Assembly (NCBI GenBank): GCA_025331445.1
Contig: JAIWNE010000066.1
Coordinates: 1 to 64,000, forward strand
From: Blakeslea trispora
Lineage: Eukaryota > Mucoromycota > Mucoromycetes > Mucorales > Choanephoraceae
DNA: 64,000 bases
Direction of reading: 5' to 3'
Position numbers and translations under genes: made by a program
Notes under the pieces: model-generated
What the model saw: the letters and a program-made list of their open reading frames with translations, nothing else
What the model was told of the DNA's origin: nothing
Database searches by the model: none
In this document: piece after piece, positions 10,135 through 21,331 of the stretch
How the letters are laid out: each line of letters opens with the position of its first letter
How positions within the stretch are numbered: position 1 is the stretch's first letter

Positions 10135-11885
10135 ATGACAACTTACATATCCAACACAAAACCTTCGTTTAAACAGATCTTGCTGAACAAGCTGGGCTTG
10201 GCAGCTCTACCTATACAAGTGAATTGCTGGTTTTGCAACAACGATTCATACTTATTACCAGGATCGAAAAACACACCTGATCATTGGTATTGTCACTTGT
10301 GCGAGAATACCAATGCAATAGACAGTGTAAGTCATTCTCTCTTCAACGCAAACACTCCAGAACTAATTTCTATCATTAAATAAAAGAATGGTGAAATACT
10401 TGATCCCTCCATTATCGAAACCACTCGTGCTAGTCATCAACGTTACTGTAGGTTTACTATCTAAACCCCTAAAGCACACACAAAGTCAACTAATACTCTT
10501 GGATAAGCAACACCAACGGTCCGCACAAGTGCTGGAACAACTAATGCTAAAAGAACTACAAATACAAGGAATTCGCTATGTGAACCATGTCAAAATCAAC
10601 AGGCAATGATATACCATATGTTAAGTCACTACATACCTGATGAAAATGTAAGTCAATATTGTTTTTTTTTTAAAAAAAAAAGGCATATCAAATGAAACCT
10701 TTGTATGGTTAGGACCCAAACTACCAGGCCAGGTGCGATTCTGCTGAAGAATACGCAAAGGGCCTTCATCGTAACTACCCTATATGTAAAGGCTGTCAAA
10801 TGAAAATCACCGCAATTGTCAATGAACAGTACACTCATCTTAAAATGAGACAAGTGGTTGTGAATCAGGAATTAAGCCAGACAACGTCAAAAGAAACATA
10901 CTGGCTTGTTCGACCGGACACACGCACTTTATGGCTCAAGGGAATCACATTCTGTTTAGTCCATGCTATTACCATTGGTTTTCTATGGATGGGTAAATCG
11001 TGATAGTGTTGTCAACCTTTATGCTCTTTTTCTAATTTCTTTTTTGTTTGCGACATGTTAAGCTTATTGGTACTATCCATATCGTCTATACAGTCATCTT
11101 TTGCAACTTGACTTTTTGACATGGCTTGAGTATGATACTTGGGGCAGATGTCTGGAGCATTTGTTGTTGGAGATTATGCCAGCCTTGGGACAAAACACTG
11201 TAAAATTTATAAAAACCATACCCTATTGTACGCTTGCAAATGAAATTAGTGCATGCAGCTGGAATGTATACGATCACTTGGCAGTACTGGTGTTTATCAA
11301 TTCGATGTCTTTTTATATCTATGATTGGCATTACATCCTTAGTAAAGTGCTTATACAAACGCATTTAAATCACTGGGATTTGTACAAGGTAAAGAAAACA
11401 AAGTCTACAAAGAAAAAAAAAAGAAACTCATTCAAGTACGATAGAATTTGCAGCATTTCTTATCTCTCATTCGCTTGGTTTTGACGGGTGTATTGCTGTT
11501 TGTAGAAGACGAAAATGACGGAAGACTGTTTTGTATGATCATGCTGATTCTATACGTGTTTGTAAGTGTTGAGACTAGAGTATCCATGGATGAAGTTAAT
11601 TCTTTCTTGTGAAAATAGATCATTGTTACCAGTCTCTGGTTTTTGAGAAGTACAAACAAATCAAATTTCGCTTATATTCTAGAGAAGAATCAAACCAACC
11701 TACCAGAAGAGAACCTACCAGAAGAGAACCTACCAGAAGAGAACCTACCAGAAGAGAACCTAACAAAAGAAAACCTATCAAAAGAAAACCTACCAAAAGA
11801 GGACCTACCGAAAGAGGAAGAAGACGAACGCTCATCTTTTGACAATCTTGTGTATGATATCAACAATATATCCTTTCACGAATAA
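10135..11885 (+). CDS. Ima1/Samp1 (TMEM201)-like inner nuclear membrane protein
   Basis: Integral inner-nuclear-membrane protein that in fission yeast helps couple heterochromatin and the spindle pole to the envelope. Seven exons: 10135-10326, 10387-10447, 10508-10647, 10713-10992, 11063-11388, 11454-11561, 11619-11885; all junctions keep frame, 457 aa. The N-terminal Ima1 domain shows two zinc-binding pairs CWFCNN and CHLCEN, then LCEPCQNQQ with MLSHYIPDEN, and YPICKGCQ. Hydrophobic segments follow (FCLVHAITIGFLWM; LAVLVFINSMSFYIY; LVLTGVLLFV; FCMIMLILYVF; IIVTSLWF). The C-terminal tail is a run of 5-residue repeats (NLPEE/NLPKE). Exon 3 uses a less usual GTAGGT donor upstream, so that junction is the weakest. 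Confidence 0.85.
11697..11816 (+). repeat. 15-bp coding minisatellite (8 units)
   Basis: Eight tandem 15-bp units, consensus AACCTACCAGAAGAG, encode NLPEE x4 then NLTKE, NLSKE, NLPKE, DLPKE. The first four are nearly identical, the later four diverged. In frame within the IMA1-like gene. Confidence 0.95.
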
Positions 11886-12948
11886 TAAAACAGAAAGTTT
11901 TGAACCTGATCATTTTATGGGCACAGACTAAAAGAAAAAAGGAGAAGTGAATTTCAAACTTCTTGCTTGTGTCTCATACGCCAGAGCTTTTAAATAGTAG
12001 TGCTTGTTTTGTTCTCAAATGTTCCAAGGAAAAAGAGAACAGTCTCAAGCTATTTTACTCATGGATTGCACGCCTTTGCTTATGATTTAAAGAGCAATTT
12101 TCAGATGTTTCGAATGAGAACAATAAAGCAAGCGCATGAATATACACAAATCATCATAGTAAAAAAAAAGAAGAAAAAAGTGTTTTTAGATAAGGTATTA
12201 AGAAAGACTTTATTTTATTTGTTAAATGTTATTGATCACTATGGTTACTTTGGAGTCAATCTAAAAAAAAGAGAGGTTAGTAAATTTTGTCTACAAAAAA
12301 AAGTATGCTTTGTTGGTGAAAGCCCCTTAGCCCAAGAGACTCCCGTAAGGCATGCCAACCCTACAAGGAGAGAGAAGTAACCACACCCTTCTCTAGACAC
12401 CAGAGAAGTACGGGGGCCAATTGGACCCGCGTAAGCACGTATACATTGCAAAACCATCATCCAAATACCTGTCAGGCCAGATACTATACGCGACAACCGA
12501 GAGACAGAAAACCTACTTGCTGCTGGAACCTTGGAAGTCTTGATCACCTAGCGGAAAACCTACTTGCTGTTTGAGCCTTGGGAGTCTTGATTACCTGGCG
12601 GCAAGCCCACTTGCAAGGGCGGATAAAGAGAAAGAAAAAAAAAGAGGGGAAAAGCTTTACTGTTTTATATTTATTCATCTGAGTAAAATCGGAGTCTTCC
12701 CTCAATTTTTTTTTTTGCATGAAAAAAGTAGCAAAAAAAAAAGAACGCGTCTTCTTTTGTCACATGTAAATCGCGCTACATTTTTGGATTTTGTTTGAAA
12801 GAGAAAACACTTTTTTTTTTCTACAATTAAAAAAAAAGAGGCTTTGACCATTCACCTTATCAAGCTCTCATCTTACTGTTTTTCCGTAGCTCAATGATTT
12901 ACTTGCCTACTCAAAGCTAATTCACACTATTCTTCAACAAAAATTGTA
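11886..12948. other. Intergenic with a G+C-richer island
   Basis: Mostly A+T-rich. From about 12320 to 12625 the composition becomes clearly richer in G+C and contains direct repeats; no protein match recognised. The mariner insertion begins at the right end. Confidence 0.5.
12507..12600. repeat. 47-bp direct repeat, two copies plus partial
   Basis: Units 12507-12553 and 12554-12600 share GAAAACCTACTTGCTG, CCTTGG.AGTCTTGAT and ACCT.GCG, differing at a few positions; a partial third copy (GCAAGCCCACTTGC) follows. Unknown origin, probably part of a dispersed element. Confidence 0.75.
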
Positions 12949-12994
12949 CAGTTACCTACAAAAAAATTAAATAATTTTTTGAATTTCCGATCAT
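12949..12994 (+). repeat. Left terminal inverted repeat of mariner element
   Basis: Begins CAGTTACCTACAAAAAAATT and ends CCGATCAT; mirrors 14281-14237. Confidence 0.92.
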
Positions 12995-13152
12995 ATCATC
13001 ATCATGGTCATCCATCCTTTCCCTTCATGACATTACATAAATGAGCATTGAGCAACCAAATAATAATAGCAAAATGGAGGAAACATCGTGCTGAATTAGT
13101 TTGAGTGGTTTTTGGAGCGAAAATATAAAAGTTTATTTAAGGAAAGAGGGCG

Positions 13153-14178
13153 CTAATAGTGGGTAGGTCCACCTTTGTTACAACACACCTCCTCCATTCT
13201 TTGTGGCATATTTTCGATGAGTTTGTTCCATTGAGCTGGAGCAAGCTCATCCCACACTTTCTTTATATATGCCTTATGTTCTTCAGGCGAAGAAAAGCGA
13301 CCTTTTCTTTGACGGTGCTTGTGCACAGCCCTCTTCATTTTAATCCAAAGATTTTCAATGGGGTTTAAATCAGGTGATTGAGCAGGCCAAGGCAAAAGCT
13401 CAATACCTTGATTTTTTTTCCATTCTTTGGCAGCACAGGACCGGTGAACTGGTGCTCCATCTTCCATCAACACCACATCCTGACGATTGTCAATGAATCT
13501 GCTGAGGGCACCCTCATACACCGAGGACACAAAGCCCCTTCCCTTCCTTTCCTCTTCACCCAAGAAAGCCAACTCAGACTTACAGCCATGTTGAATGGCT
13601 CCCCAAACCATGGTGCTAGTCCTACCACTTCTAAAAGATGGTGCCAGGCAGTCCTGATGATACTTTTCATCTTCTCTGCGCCAGACAAGAATAGCCCGTG
13701 AGCTCTTACCGTTCTCAAAAGAGCTTTCGTCAGTGAAGATGACTTTTTTCCAGTCATCTACTGTCCAACTTCGATACTTCTTGGCAAATGCATATCTCAG
13801 TAGCCTATGTGTTGTGTTCAAGAAGGGCTTCTTGACAGCTACACGGCATCTGTACCCCATGAGATGCAATGCTCGACGAACGGTATTCTCATATACATTT
13901 TCGGGAACCAAGGCAGTCAACTCGGCCAAAGTAAGCCTTCTGTCGCGCTTTATTGCTCTAACCAAGGCTCTACGACTACGATCGCTCAACTTCGGGGGTC
14001 TTCCTGAGCCTGGGCTTCGAGCAATAGAACCTCTTTGCTTGAACTTTCTAACGATCGTATACACCGTTTGTGGTTTGATCCCCAATCTTCTCGAAATTTC
14101 AACAGGTCTCATGCCGGAATTTTGGAGGTTGATAATCATTTGCTTTTCTTCTTCAGTTAAGTGTATTCTGGTGCTCAT
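13153..14178 (-). CDS. Tc1/mariner transposase, DD34E, apparently intact
   Basis: Cut-and-paste transposase. An in-frame ATG at 14238 lies inside the terminal repeat, so the ATG at 14178 (MSTRIHLTEEEKQ) is the more likely start, giving 341 aa. N-terminal helix-turn-helix region (MRPVEISRRLGIKPQTVY), a GSGRPPKLS linker (GRPR-like motif), a second DNA-binding half, then the catalytic triad: FTDESSF (D1), LMEDGAPVH (D2) and SPDLNPIENLW (E), with 34 residues between D2 and E. No stops or frameshifts. Right-end terminal repeat begins about 60 bp upstream of the start. Confidence 0.95.
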   Translation of the reverse strand: MSTRIHLTEEEKQMIINLQNSGMRPVEISRRLGIKPQTVYTIVRKFKQRGSIARSPGSGRPPKLSDRSRRALVRAIKRDRRLTLAELTALVPENVYENTVRRALHLMGYRCRVAVKKPFLNTTHRLLRYAFAKKYRSWTVDDWKKVIFTDESSFENGKSSRAILVWRREDEKYHQDCLAPSFRSGRTSTMVWGAIQHGCKSELAFLGEEERKGRGFVSSVYEGALSRFIDNRQDVVLMEDGAPVHRSCAAKEWKKNQGIELLPWPAQSPDLNPIENLWIKMKRAVHKHRQRKGRFSSPEEHKAYIKKVWDELAPAQWNKLIENMPQRMEEVCCNKGGPTHY

Positions 14179-14236
14179 GTTCAATTTAAAAAGTGTTCGA
14201 AAGAAGTGTTTTATTGTATCATCATGTTGAAATACC

Positions 14237-14281
14237 ATGATCGGAAATTCAAAAATTATTTAATTTTTTTGCAGGTAACTG
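14237..14281 (-). repeat. Right terminal inverted repeat of mariner element
   Basis: Reverse complement begins CAGTTACCTGCAAAAAAATT; pairs with 12949-12994. Confidence 0.92.
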
Positions 14282-14283
14282 TA

Positions 14284-14774
14284 CATTGATATAGAAGAAA
14301 AACAAAAAGGTGATAGAGACAGTAACTCATTTACTAAATTCCACTCTTTGAAAGATGTCTATTGATTGGAGATTTAGCTTGGGGGGAGGGGACAGAAGTT
14401 GTTATTACGTGAGCTAAACTCCATCACCTCATTACTGCCCCCCATTTATAGGCAATACATGCAGTCATAATAAAGTTATTTTTAAATAAGCTTTTGTTTT
14501 GGATGTTTTCAAACACCATACATTGGGAACAGACAAAAGAAAAAGTCGAGTCATTATAAGTTAAATTGACTGTGCTTGTCTTGCTATTCTTGCTTTCTAA
14601 ATTGTGTGCATTGATATATGGTTAACATGGATGTATCATAGCCTGTCAGCTTTGTACAATCCACCCTCCTCCTTGTATCATACATCTGATTTTCTCCATG
14701 ACAGAAATCATGCTTGTTCCTGAGATCTGACATAATTTTTTGTTCTATATAAAACAGTCCATTTTATTTCTCTT
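14284..14774. other. Intergenic, no gene seen
   Basis: Lies between the mariner insertion and the DNMT2 stop codon; A+T-rich, probably includes the DNMT2 3' UTR. Confidence 0.4.
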
Positions 14775-16170
14775 CTAAGGTTCCTTCAAAAGATAACGCA
14801 TCAATTCAGATACTAAGCGTACATTGATACTGTTGCCCAATGTTCTATAGCGTTGCTTTACTGAGCTTGTCTCGGGAAATTCAAATTCAGCAGGAAATCC
14901 CATCAGATTAGCAACTTCTCGAGGACTAAAGTATCTCAACTTTAAGGTACGCAATAACTCTAATTGTTTCTCTTGATCTACTCCTCTATAAGTCATTGCT
15001 TTATCAAAGATTTCAGTGGTCTTTAAGAAATGATATTAGCAACTATAACGATATTCCTATGGATGACTTACATCTGCTTCTTGGTTCATCTGAAGGATAG
15101 AGCCAGTCCCTTGTGCATAGTGGTGATAACCTTTAGTAAAACAACAACTACGATGTCCATTTGGCTTCACAATATCAAATACATGACCATTCTTGGCCAA
15201 TACTTTGTCTGGAACCAAATATTCCTCATAATGCTTTTCGTGTTCCAAGTATTTAGAAAGAGGCTCGATTGGCTTGATGGTCTCGTCTACTAATTTTTCT
15301 TCATCCAACACTTCTCCTCGTTTCACTCTTTTGTCTACAAACTCATGGGACATGTCTTCAGATAATGGAATGTGTGTGATGATGGTGCCCGTCACAGGCT
15401 TGGCAAAAGACAATGGTTTTAGCTTAGCCAATAGATAATATCGCATTCTTGAATTAGGAATACCCAGTTGTAAGGGAGTCAGCAAAAATTCCTGAAAGCT
15501 ATAGTCGCAATGTCTTAATTTATCCACAAGCATATCTCTTGAATCTGATTCCTGGTTGTCAAATAGAGATCGTTTCTGTCAGAAAGAAACTATAGTCATC
15601 AGGTAGTATTTACCTCAAATCCTTTCACATTTTCAACTAAAATGTAACTGGGCTTCTTTTTCATTTCACCCAATACTTTCAAGAGGTGCAAGAAACTCTT
15701 TGCTCGAGGATCTTCACTACCTTGTTGAAGACCAATGCGTGTGTAAGGTTGACAAGGAGGTGACATGGTCCAGATATCGGCTGCCATTTTGTCATAATAT
15801 TCTGTTGAAAGTGTTTCGATCAAATGCTATTTTTGTTGTGTATGAATACTCCATTTTTCTTTAAAGACACACAATTTACCTGTCCAATCGTCTTTGGATC
15901 AAAGTTGTGCTTGTATATCTAAAGAAAAAAAAAAGCTGTTATTTCAATTGTATCCTAAATCAATGTCAATAAGGACACTTTACATACTTCATTGGCTACA
16001 GTATTGATATCATAAGCTTTTAATATCTCCACATCCCAGTCAGCAAGTTTAGCAGCAAAATGCTATTTTTTTCTAGATATTTAGTTTCTTTTGGGGGTAC
16101 TTTTATGCTGTCTCAACTTTACCATGCCACCTATGCCTGAATAAAACTCTATTTGTTTCAAAGGTGCCAT
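14775..16170 (-). CDS. DNMT2-type (TRDMT1) tRNA cytosine-5 methyltransferase
   Basis: SAM-dependent C5 methyltransferase with DNA-methyltransferase fold; characterised family members methylate C38 of tRNA-Asp. Six exons: 16170-16123, 16062-15988, 15918-15881 (or 15880), 15826-15614, 15551-15072, 15020-14775; 366 aa, close to family length. Motif I FYSGIGGMHFA is split by intron 1. Motif IV MSPPCQPYTRIG has the catalytic Cys; motif VI is ENVKGFE, motif VIII SRMRYYLLAK, and the C-terminal block is ANLMGFPAEFEFP with RYRTLGNSINV. The PPCQPYTR..G signature separates DNMT2 from DNMT1/Dim-2 types. Divergent from the MTHFS gene. Confidence 0.93.
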
Positions 16171-16485
16171 TGTTTGAGAAAAAGAATGAAAATAATAATT
16201 AAAAAAAAAAGAAATAATTTTCTGCTTAAAAAAAAAAGTGGCTTTTTGAGTTTAATATCAGCTTTTGATGATCATTTTCTGCATGAAATTGATGGAAATT
16301 CTACTTTATAGGCAAAGTGAGCAGTGACAGTATCAACGTTTTAAACCCCACAAAAATAAGAATATTCACTCCAACAAGTTTGGAGAGAGAGAAAAAAAAA
16401 AGGGGAGAAAAAAATAACGTGTGTTGATAAACAACAGGGCGGATCTAAAAATTGCATTTGTTAGTCATTTCTTTCTTTCTATACA
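16171..16485. promoter_or_regulatory. Divergent intergenic promoter region, DNMT2 / MTHFS
   Basis: 315 bp between two divergent start codons, with poly-A tracts and a pyrimidine tract (CATTTCTTTCTTTC) just before the plus-strand ATG. No TATA box recognised. Confidence 0.45.
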
Positions 16486-17326
16486 ATGAACCAGGCTATC
16501 GTAACACTAAAAAAGCAGTTGCGCAAAGATATGGCAAAGAAGCTGAAAGAGCTGACAGCTACCGAGATTCAAAGACAATGTAACTTGACTTCCTCTTTCT
16601 CTTTTCTGAATTCACTCATCTCATTCTATAGCGCATCTCGTCTTTGAACAGCTACAACAACTCGACCATTTCAAGAATAGCAAGAACATTAGTGTTTATA
16701 TCAGTATGCCTCATGGTGAAATCATGACAAGAGAAATTATTCATCACATCTTGAATTCAGGTATTCCTTATAACACACACACACATTTATTTTCTTAACC
16801 TTTCTATAGATAAGCATTGTTATATTCCTCGTTGCTATAAGAACACAATGGATATGGTCAGAGTGACAACAATAGAAGATTTCGAATCTCTTCCTATCAA
16901 TAAATGGAATATACCAGAACCTCCCATTGATCAACCGAGACAAAATGGTAAATGTTTATCTGACACAAACAGAATGACAAACAACTCAATCAATAAAAAA
17001 AAGCATTGGAACAAGACAGTCATGGTTTAGATTTGATTCTAGTACCTGGTGTAGCATTTGACAAGAACAGAAATCGAATTGGACATGGTAAAGGCTATTA
17101 TGATCGTTATATTCGACAAAGTAAATTATGGGCTAAAGACCATCAATTGCCTCCACCCAAGACAGGTCAGTTATATCACCTATCTTTTATATATTTGTGT
17201 GCTGAATTCAACTCTATGATAGTTGCCCTTTCTCTTCAAGAACAAATAGTAGAGCCTGGGATAATTCCACTTGAAGAAACAGATCAAGCACTGGATAATA
17301 TTTTGACATGTACAACTATTTATTAA
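16486..17326 (+). CDS. 5-formyltetrahydrofolate cyclo-ligase (MTHFS)
   Basis: Converts 5-formyl-THF and ATP to 5,10-methenyl-THF in one-carbon metabolism. Five exons, 16486-16579, 16632-16760, 16810-16947, 17004-17165 and 17223-17326, join in frame to 208 aa, the usual size. Seen: N-terminal KKQLRKDMAKKLKEL, VYISMPHGEIMTREI, HCYIPRCY, and the ligase signature LDLILVPGVAFDKNRNRIGH followed by GKGYYDRY, then VALSLQEQIVE. Convergent with SEC24, with 164 bp between stops. Confidence 0.95.
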
Positions 17327-17490
17327 ATTAGTCATTTTATTTCTTGTATAAACAAGAGCTTCCTCTCTTTTCTTTATAAAAGACACACATTAACAAAAAA
17401 AAAACACGAGAAAGAGGGAAGGGGGGATTGCATTTACAGGAAAACTCGATTATGATTATTATTGTTTTTTTAAAGAAAAAGAAAAGGCTT

Positions 17491-20400
17491 TTAGAAAGAT
17501 GCAGAGCTAACCTATAAAAGCCAATAAAAAAAAAAAAGAGTCAGTAAATAAAAAAAAGAGTAAAATAATAGCAATAACTTACTCTGTCTTTAAGGTGTTG
17601 TAAAAATTGTTGATAACTCATAATGCTGTCTGTACGATCTTCAATCAAATGAGACAGGAACCATAATCTAAGGTATGGGTCGCCATCTTCCTTAACCAGG
17701 TAAAGAGTAGGGTAGTAATTACCACGTCGCATCTCTCTTATCTTACCAACCAAATTGTTGACCTTTCTATTAAGTGGTGTTTCCAAAATGGGCAGTGTAA
17801 TCTTACCACCCTTAAGACCCTCGTAAGACTTGACATCAAATAGATCAGCACACAGCTGAGGAACCACATTACGCCCCACCCACAAATAGATGTTCTGTCC
17901 ATTCTCTAGCAGATAACAACCATGACCTTCCAAGTTTTCGGCTGTCAAGTTCAAGGCAGGAGGGAACACAATGCCACTCTCCGAGAATTCTCCCGCCTCA
18001 GCAGGCATGTTGTGTAAAGAATAAAGATTGGCATAGAGATAGGGAATCAAAAGTTGAATGGGCATAGTATTGAGCATATTGATGGCATTGGCTCGCATAT
18101 CAGAAGGAATCTGTGAACTTTGACGCAAACCGTCATGCTTGATCAGACCGAGAGCAAGTAAAGGTAACAGCTTGAGATTATCGGGAGCAGTCAATTGAGG
18201 AGTAGAGCCTTGAGCAGAACCCAAGACATGTGTTTTGTAGACACCCATCAGATCAACCACCTTGTTCACAATGGCATCACGAGCATCATCCAACTTGGAT
18301 GTCAAGCCACGCTCTACAGCCTTCACAGAGAGATAGGCTGTGATGGCCTGTTGGTTAGCACTGGCATAGAGTTCAGAGATAGAATTGCTGACAGGTAGAC
18401 ACATGGTGATGACACGGATACGTCTTTCACCTGTACATGAGGTGTGCAAGAGTGCAGTCTGGAAACAGACAGTAGGTACCTTGAGATCGTCTTCCATGGC
18501 CACTTCCACCACATAGTTTTGATCGCGAGGCACATTAGGTAAGGCCAAGAGATCAGAGGAACGAATAAAGAAGTTACCGTGGAAAGCGCTCATACGCAGA
18601 CCACGCGAGGCACGAATACGGATCACAGCTTCCAGACCAATCTGCTCAGCCAAGAGTTCAGAGAATTCATGAGCAAACTTGAGTGCATCCTCTGTACGGC
18701 TAGCGTTAAAGCCAGGGTAATAATAGGTTTGTCCACCTGTATAATGAGGTACACAGCTCAAGGTGGCCACATCAGAGTATTGGCCACCAAAGATGACCAT
18801 ATCACATGCTACCTGAGAACGCGAACAATCGACAGCAAATGACTTGTAAAAGGGTGAAGCAGCATTCAGGAGAGAGGATTCCTTGGATGTGCCGAGTAAC
18901 TTGACATCCTCACGAGGCTTCAAGGTACCTACGCCTGTATTGGGCAATGTCGATTGCAAGCAAATGATCTTACCACCCATGGGCGATAATAACTTGAAGG
19001 CAGCCTGAAGACCTGTACCGAGAGCATTGTTGACATTGACAGAGTCCTTGAACATATCGGGCAATTTCTCCAACAAGGTCTTGATGATCTGAATGCTTTC
19101 AGTCAAATTGACCAACAGGTCTGAGGGAGAAGGTAGATAGATATCTTCAAGATCAGACACCACCAACATTTGAGGTTCAGATAGCTTGCTGTTCAGGTTG
19201 TAGAAATGAAGTGAGGAGTCGACTGTGATGATACCTACACGGGTGCGGTTTTCGTCATTGGGCAAACGCTCCAATGAGTCGAGAATGGTACGGGCAGCTG
19301 TGGCCAACATGCCGGATTGAATGGCAGAGTAAGAGACATCAATCACAAATACAAATGCTGGTGCTTGAGGGGGACGCACCATGTATTCGGTAGGTGCCAC
19401 AAATTCTACACAACCGTAATTCAGTTCGGGACGCTTCCAACGATCAGCAGGTTGTTGGGTCTGATTGTCATAGTCAAATGCAGCAGGTACATCGTTTAAC
19501 AGGAAACACATATTACACTTCCAACGCTGACCTCCTTCGACAAATGTCACAAATGGATTGATATATGTTCTACAACGTCTACATCTAGCAATCACACTAT
19601 CTCTTACAACAGGCACAGGCTCCTAAATATATAAAATTGAGTTGGACTGTTTCTTCTTCTTTTCTTTTCGCTTAAACTTACATCTCCTTCCTTAAGACTT
19701 CGATAAGGAGCCAACACAAGAGCAAAAGGTAATTTTGATTTCTTCAAGAGAGATTCTGTAGCTGGAATAGCATTGATGGTAGAAGTCTGATAAGAAGGAT
19801 CACAGTTGATAAAAGGAGAATCTGTCACTGAAATGTTAGGTGGCAAACGAATGGGAGGACCAGTGAATCCAATGTCTGCAATATGAGGACGAGTGCCTAA
19901 CAAGGGTACAACAGGTGCCGCCTAGATAGAGACTATGTTAACTCATTGCCCCTTCTCCCCCAGATTTTTTTTTCTCTTTCTCCCTCTCTCTTTTTAATAA
20001 CTTACTGCAGGACTAGCACCCATTGTCATACTACCGAATTGAGAAGTCATTTGGTTGATTGGATCTTGATTATAACCACCATAAGCAGGTGTGGCAGGTT
20101 GAGCATATCCAGATGCTGGTTGCTGTTGTGAATACTGATTAGGTTGAGTATAAGGAGAAGAAGGCGTTCCCATAGGAGAAACAAATTGTGATGGTTGATT
20201 GATGGCAGGAGAACCATACATCTGTCCAGGCTGAAGAGGTTGTGTTGAATAGCCGGCGGGACTAATATCGCCAGAATAAGCTTGTGTGATTTGTTCAGGA
20301 TACATTCTCTTCTTCTTTTGATGGTCTACAGTAGCATGTTGATGAGAAGGTGACATGGGAGAACCTTGTTGAGGTTGAACAGGGCTATGGGCAACAGGAC

Positions 20401-20680
20401 GAGTGGCAGGTGATTGAATAGGTGATTGAGCCACTGGTCTTACTGGTGGTCTTTGTTGTTGTTGTTGAGGACTAGGTGCAAATCCTGGACGAACACCCAC
20501 AGGCATACCCGGAGTAGATGGACCATGAGGAGGTACAAATCCCGGTCTAGCTTGTATAGGAGGGCGATAACCTGCAGGTGGTACCTGTTGAGGTCTAAAA
20601 CCCATAGGAGGACGAGGTTGTTGTTGTCCTGGGTTAGGTGGTCTTTGCATAGGTTGAGAAGCAGGCGAAGGTTGCTGCAT
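17491..20680 (-). CDS. SEC24: COPII coat cargo-adaptor Sec24
   Basis: Cargo-binding subunit of the Sec23/Sec24 heterodimer on ER exit vesicles. Exons 20680-20006, 19921-19682, 19622-17583 and a tiny last exon 17511-17491 (VSSASF) give 991 aa. A Pro/Gln-rich disordered N-terminus (about 220 aa) precedes the zinc finger (CRRCRTYINPFVTF...WKCNMC), the trunk domain (FVFVIDVSYSAIQSG), beta-sandwich and helical regions, and the gelsolin fold (GQNIYLWVGRNVVPQL). The C-terminus YQQFLQHLKDR is typical. Without the small terminal exon the frame would run into intron sequence, so the exon is supported by its clean CAG-type acceptor and prompt stop. Confidence 0.95.
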
Positions 20681-21331
20681 TTAAAGAAAACAAGAAAGAA
20701 ATAAAAAAAAAAAAAGGGAAAATAATAATCAATTAAAGATGACCGACTTGAGGCGCGTTTATACAAGTTTTAAAAAACAAATAAAGAAAGAAAGAGAGAG
20801 AGAGAGACAAAACAAGGAAAAGCGACAATGATACAGCTTTTGCAAGGAAGAAAAATTGCGGTTTTTATTCGATTGATATGAGTAGAGTTTAGACAACTGC
20901 TTCAAGTTATTGCTTAGTTTTCTCTACGTGGCAAGAGCCAAGTGACGCACCAAACATGATGATTGGAATACCTTCTTTCTTTTTAAAAGGCCGCACTAAA
21001 TCCTCTTGTGTCACCCAATCAAGTTTTCTTGATCAAATTGCCGCATAAATCATCTAAAGAAAGAGAGAGAGTATGTCATGTCTTGGGGGGCGTTACTTGA
21101 TTCAGGTACAAACCGCTTATATTATCTGAAATGAGCTAGTATTTGATTTCAAGATACAAGTGTGAGTGGAGACAGTTAATGAAGTACTGAAATCAAGTAG
21201 GTATGGCTTATAAAAAAGACAAAATGACCCAGTACTTTTTGTTTAATGGAAATCTAACATTTAATCTATTGAAACACAAGTTTTGATAGGATCAAAATAT
21301 TATTCACTTTGTTAGGATGTTGAAAAGAAAA
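20681..21331. other. Intergenic, SEC24 upstream / RAD2 downstream
   Basis: Holds a purine tract (AAAGAAAGAAAGAGAGAGAG near 20782) upstream of SEC24 and A+T-rich sequence. No gene seen. Confidence 0.45.

Larger units (their letters stand above)
12949..14281 (-). mobile_element. Complete Tc1/mariner-type transposon (1,333 bp)
   Basis: Bounded by terminal inverted repeats of about 45 bp and flanked on both sides by TA (12947-12948 and 14282-14283), the target-site duplication typical of Tc1/mariner. It contains one intact transposase gene on the minus strand. The two terminal repeats differ at a single base plus one indel, consistent with a fairly recent insertion. Confidence 0.93.

Noticed and set aside
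11697..11816. Short regular repeats possibly resembling a CRISPR array
   Set aside because: The units are contiguous 15-mers without spacers and lie in frame in a coding exon.
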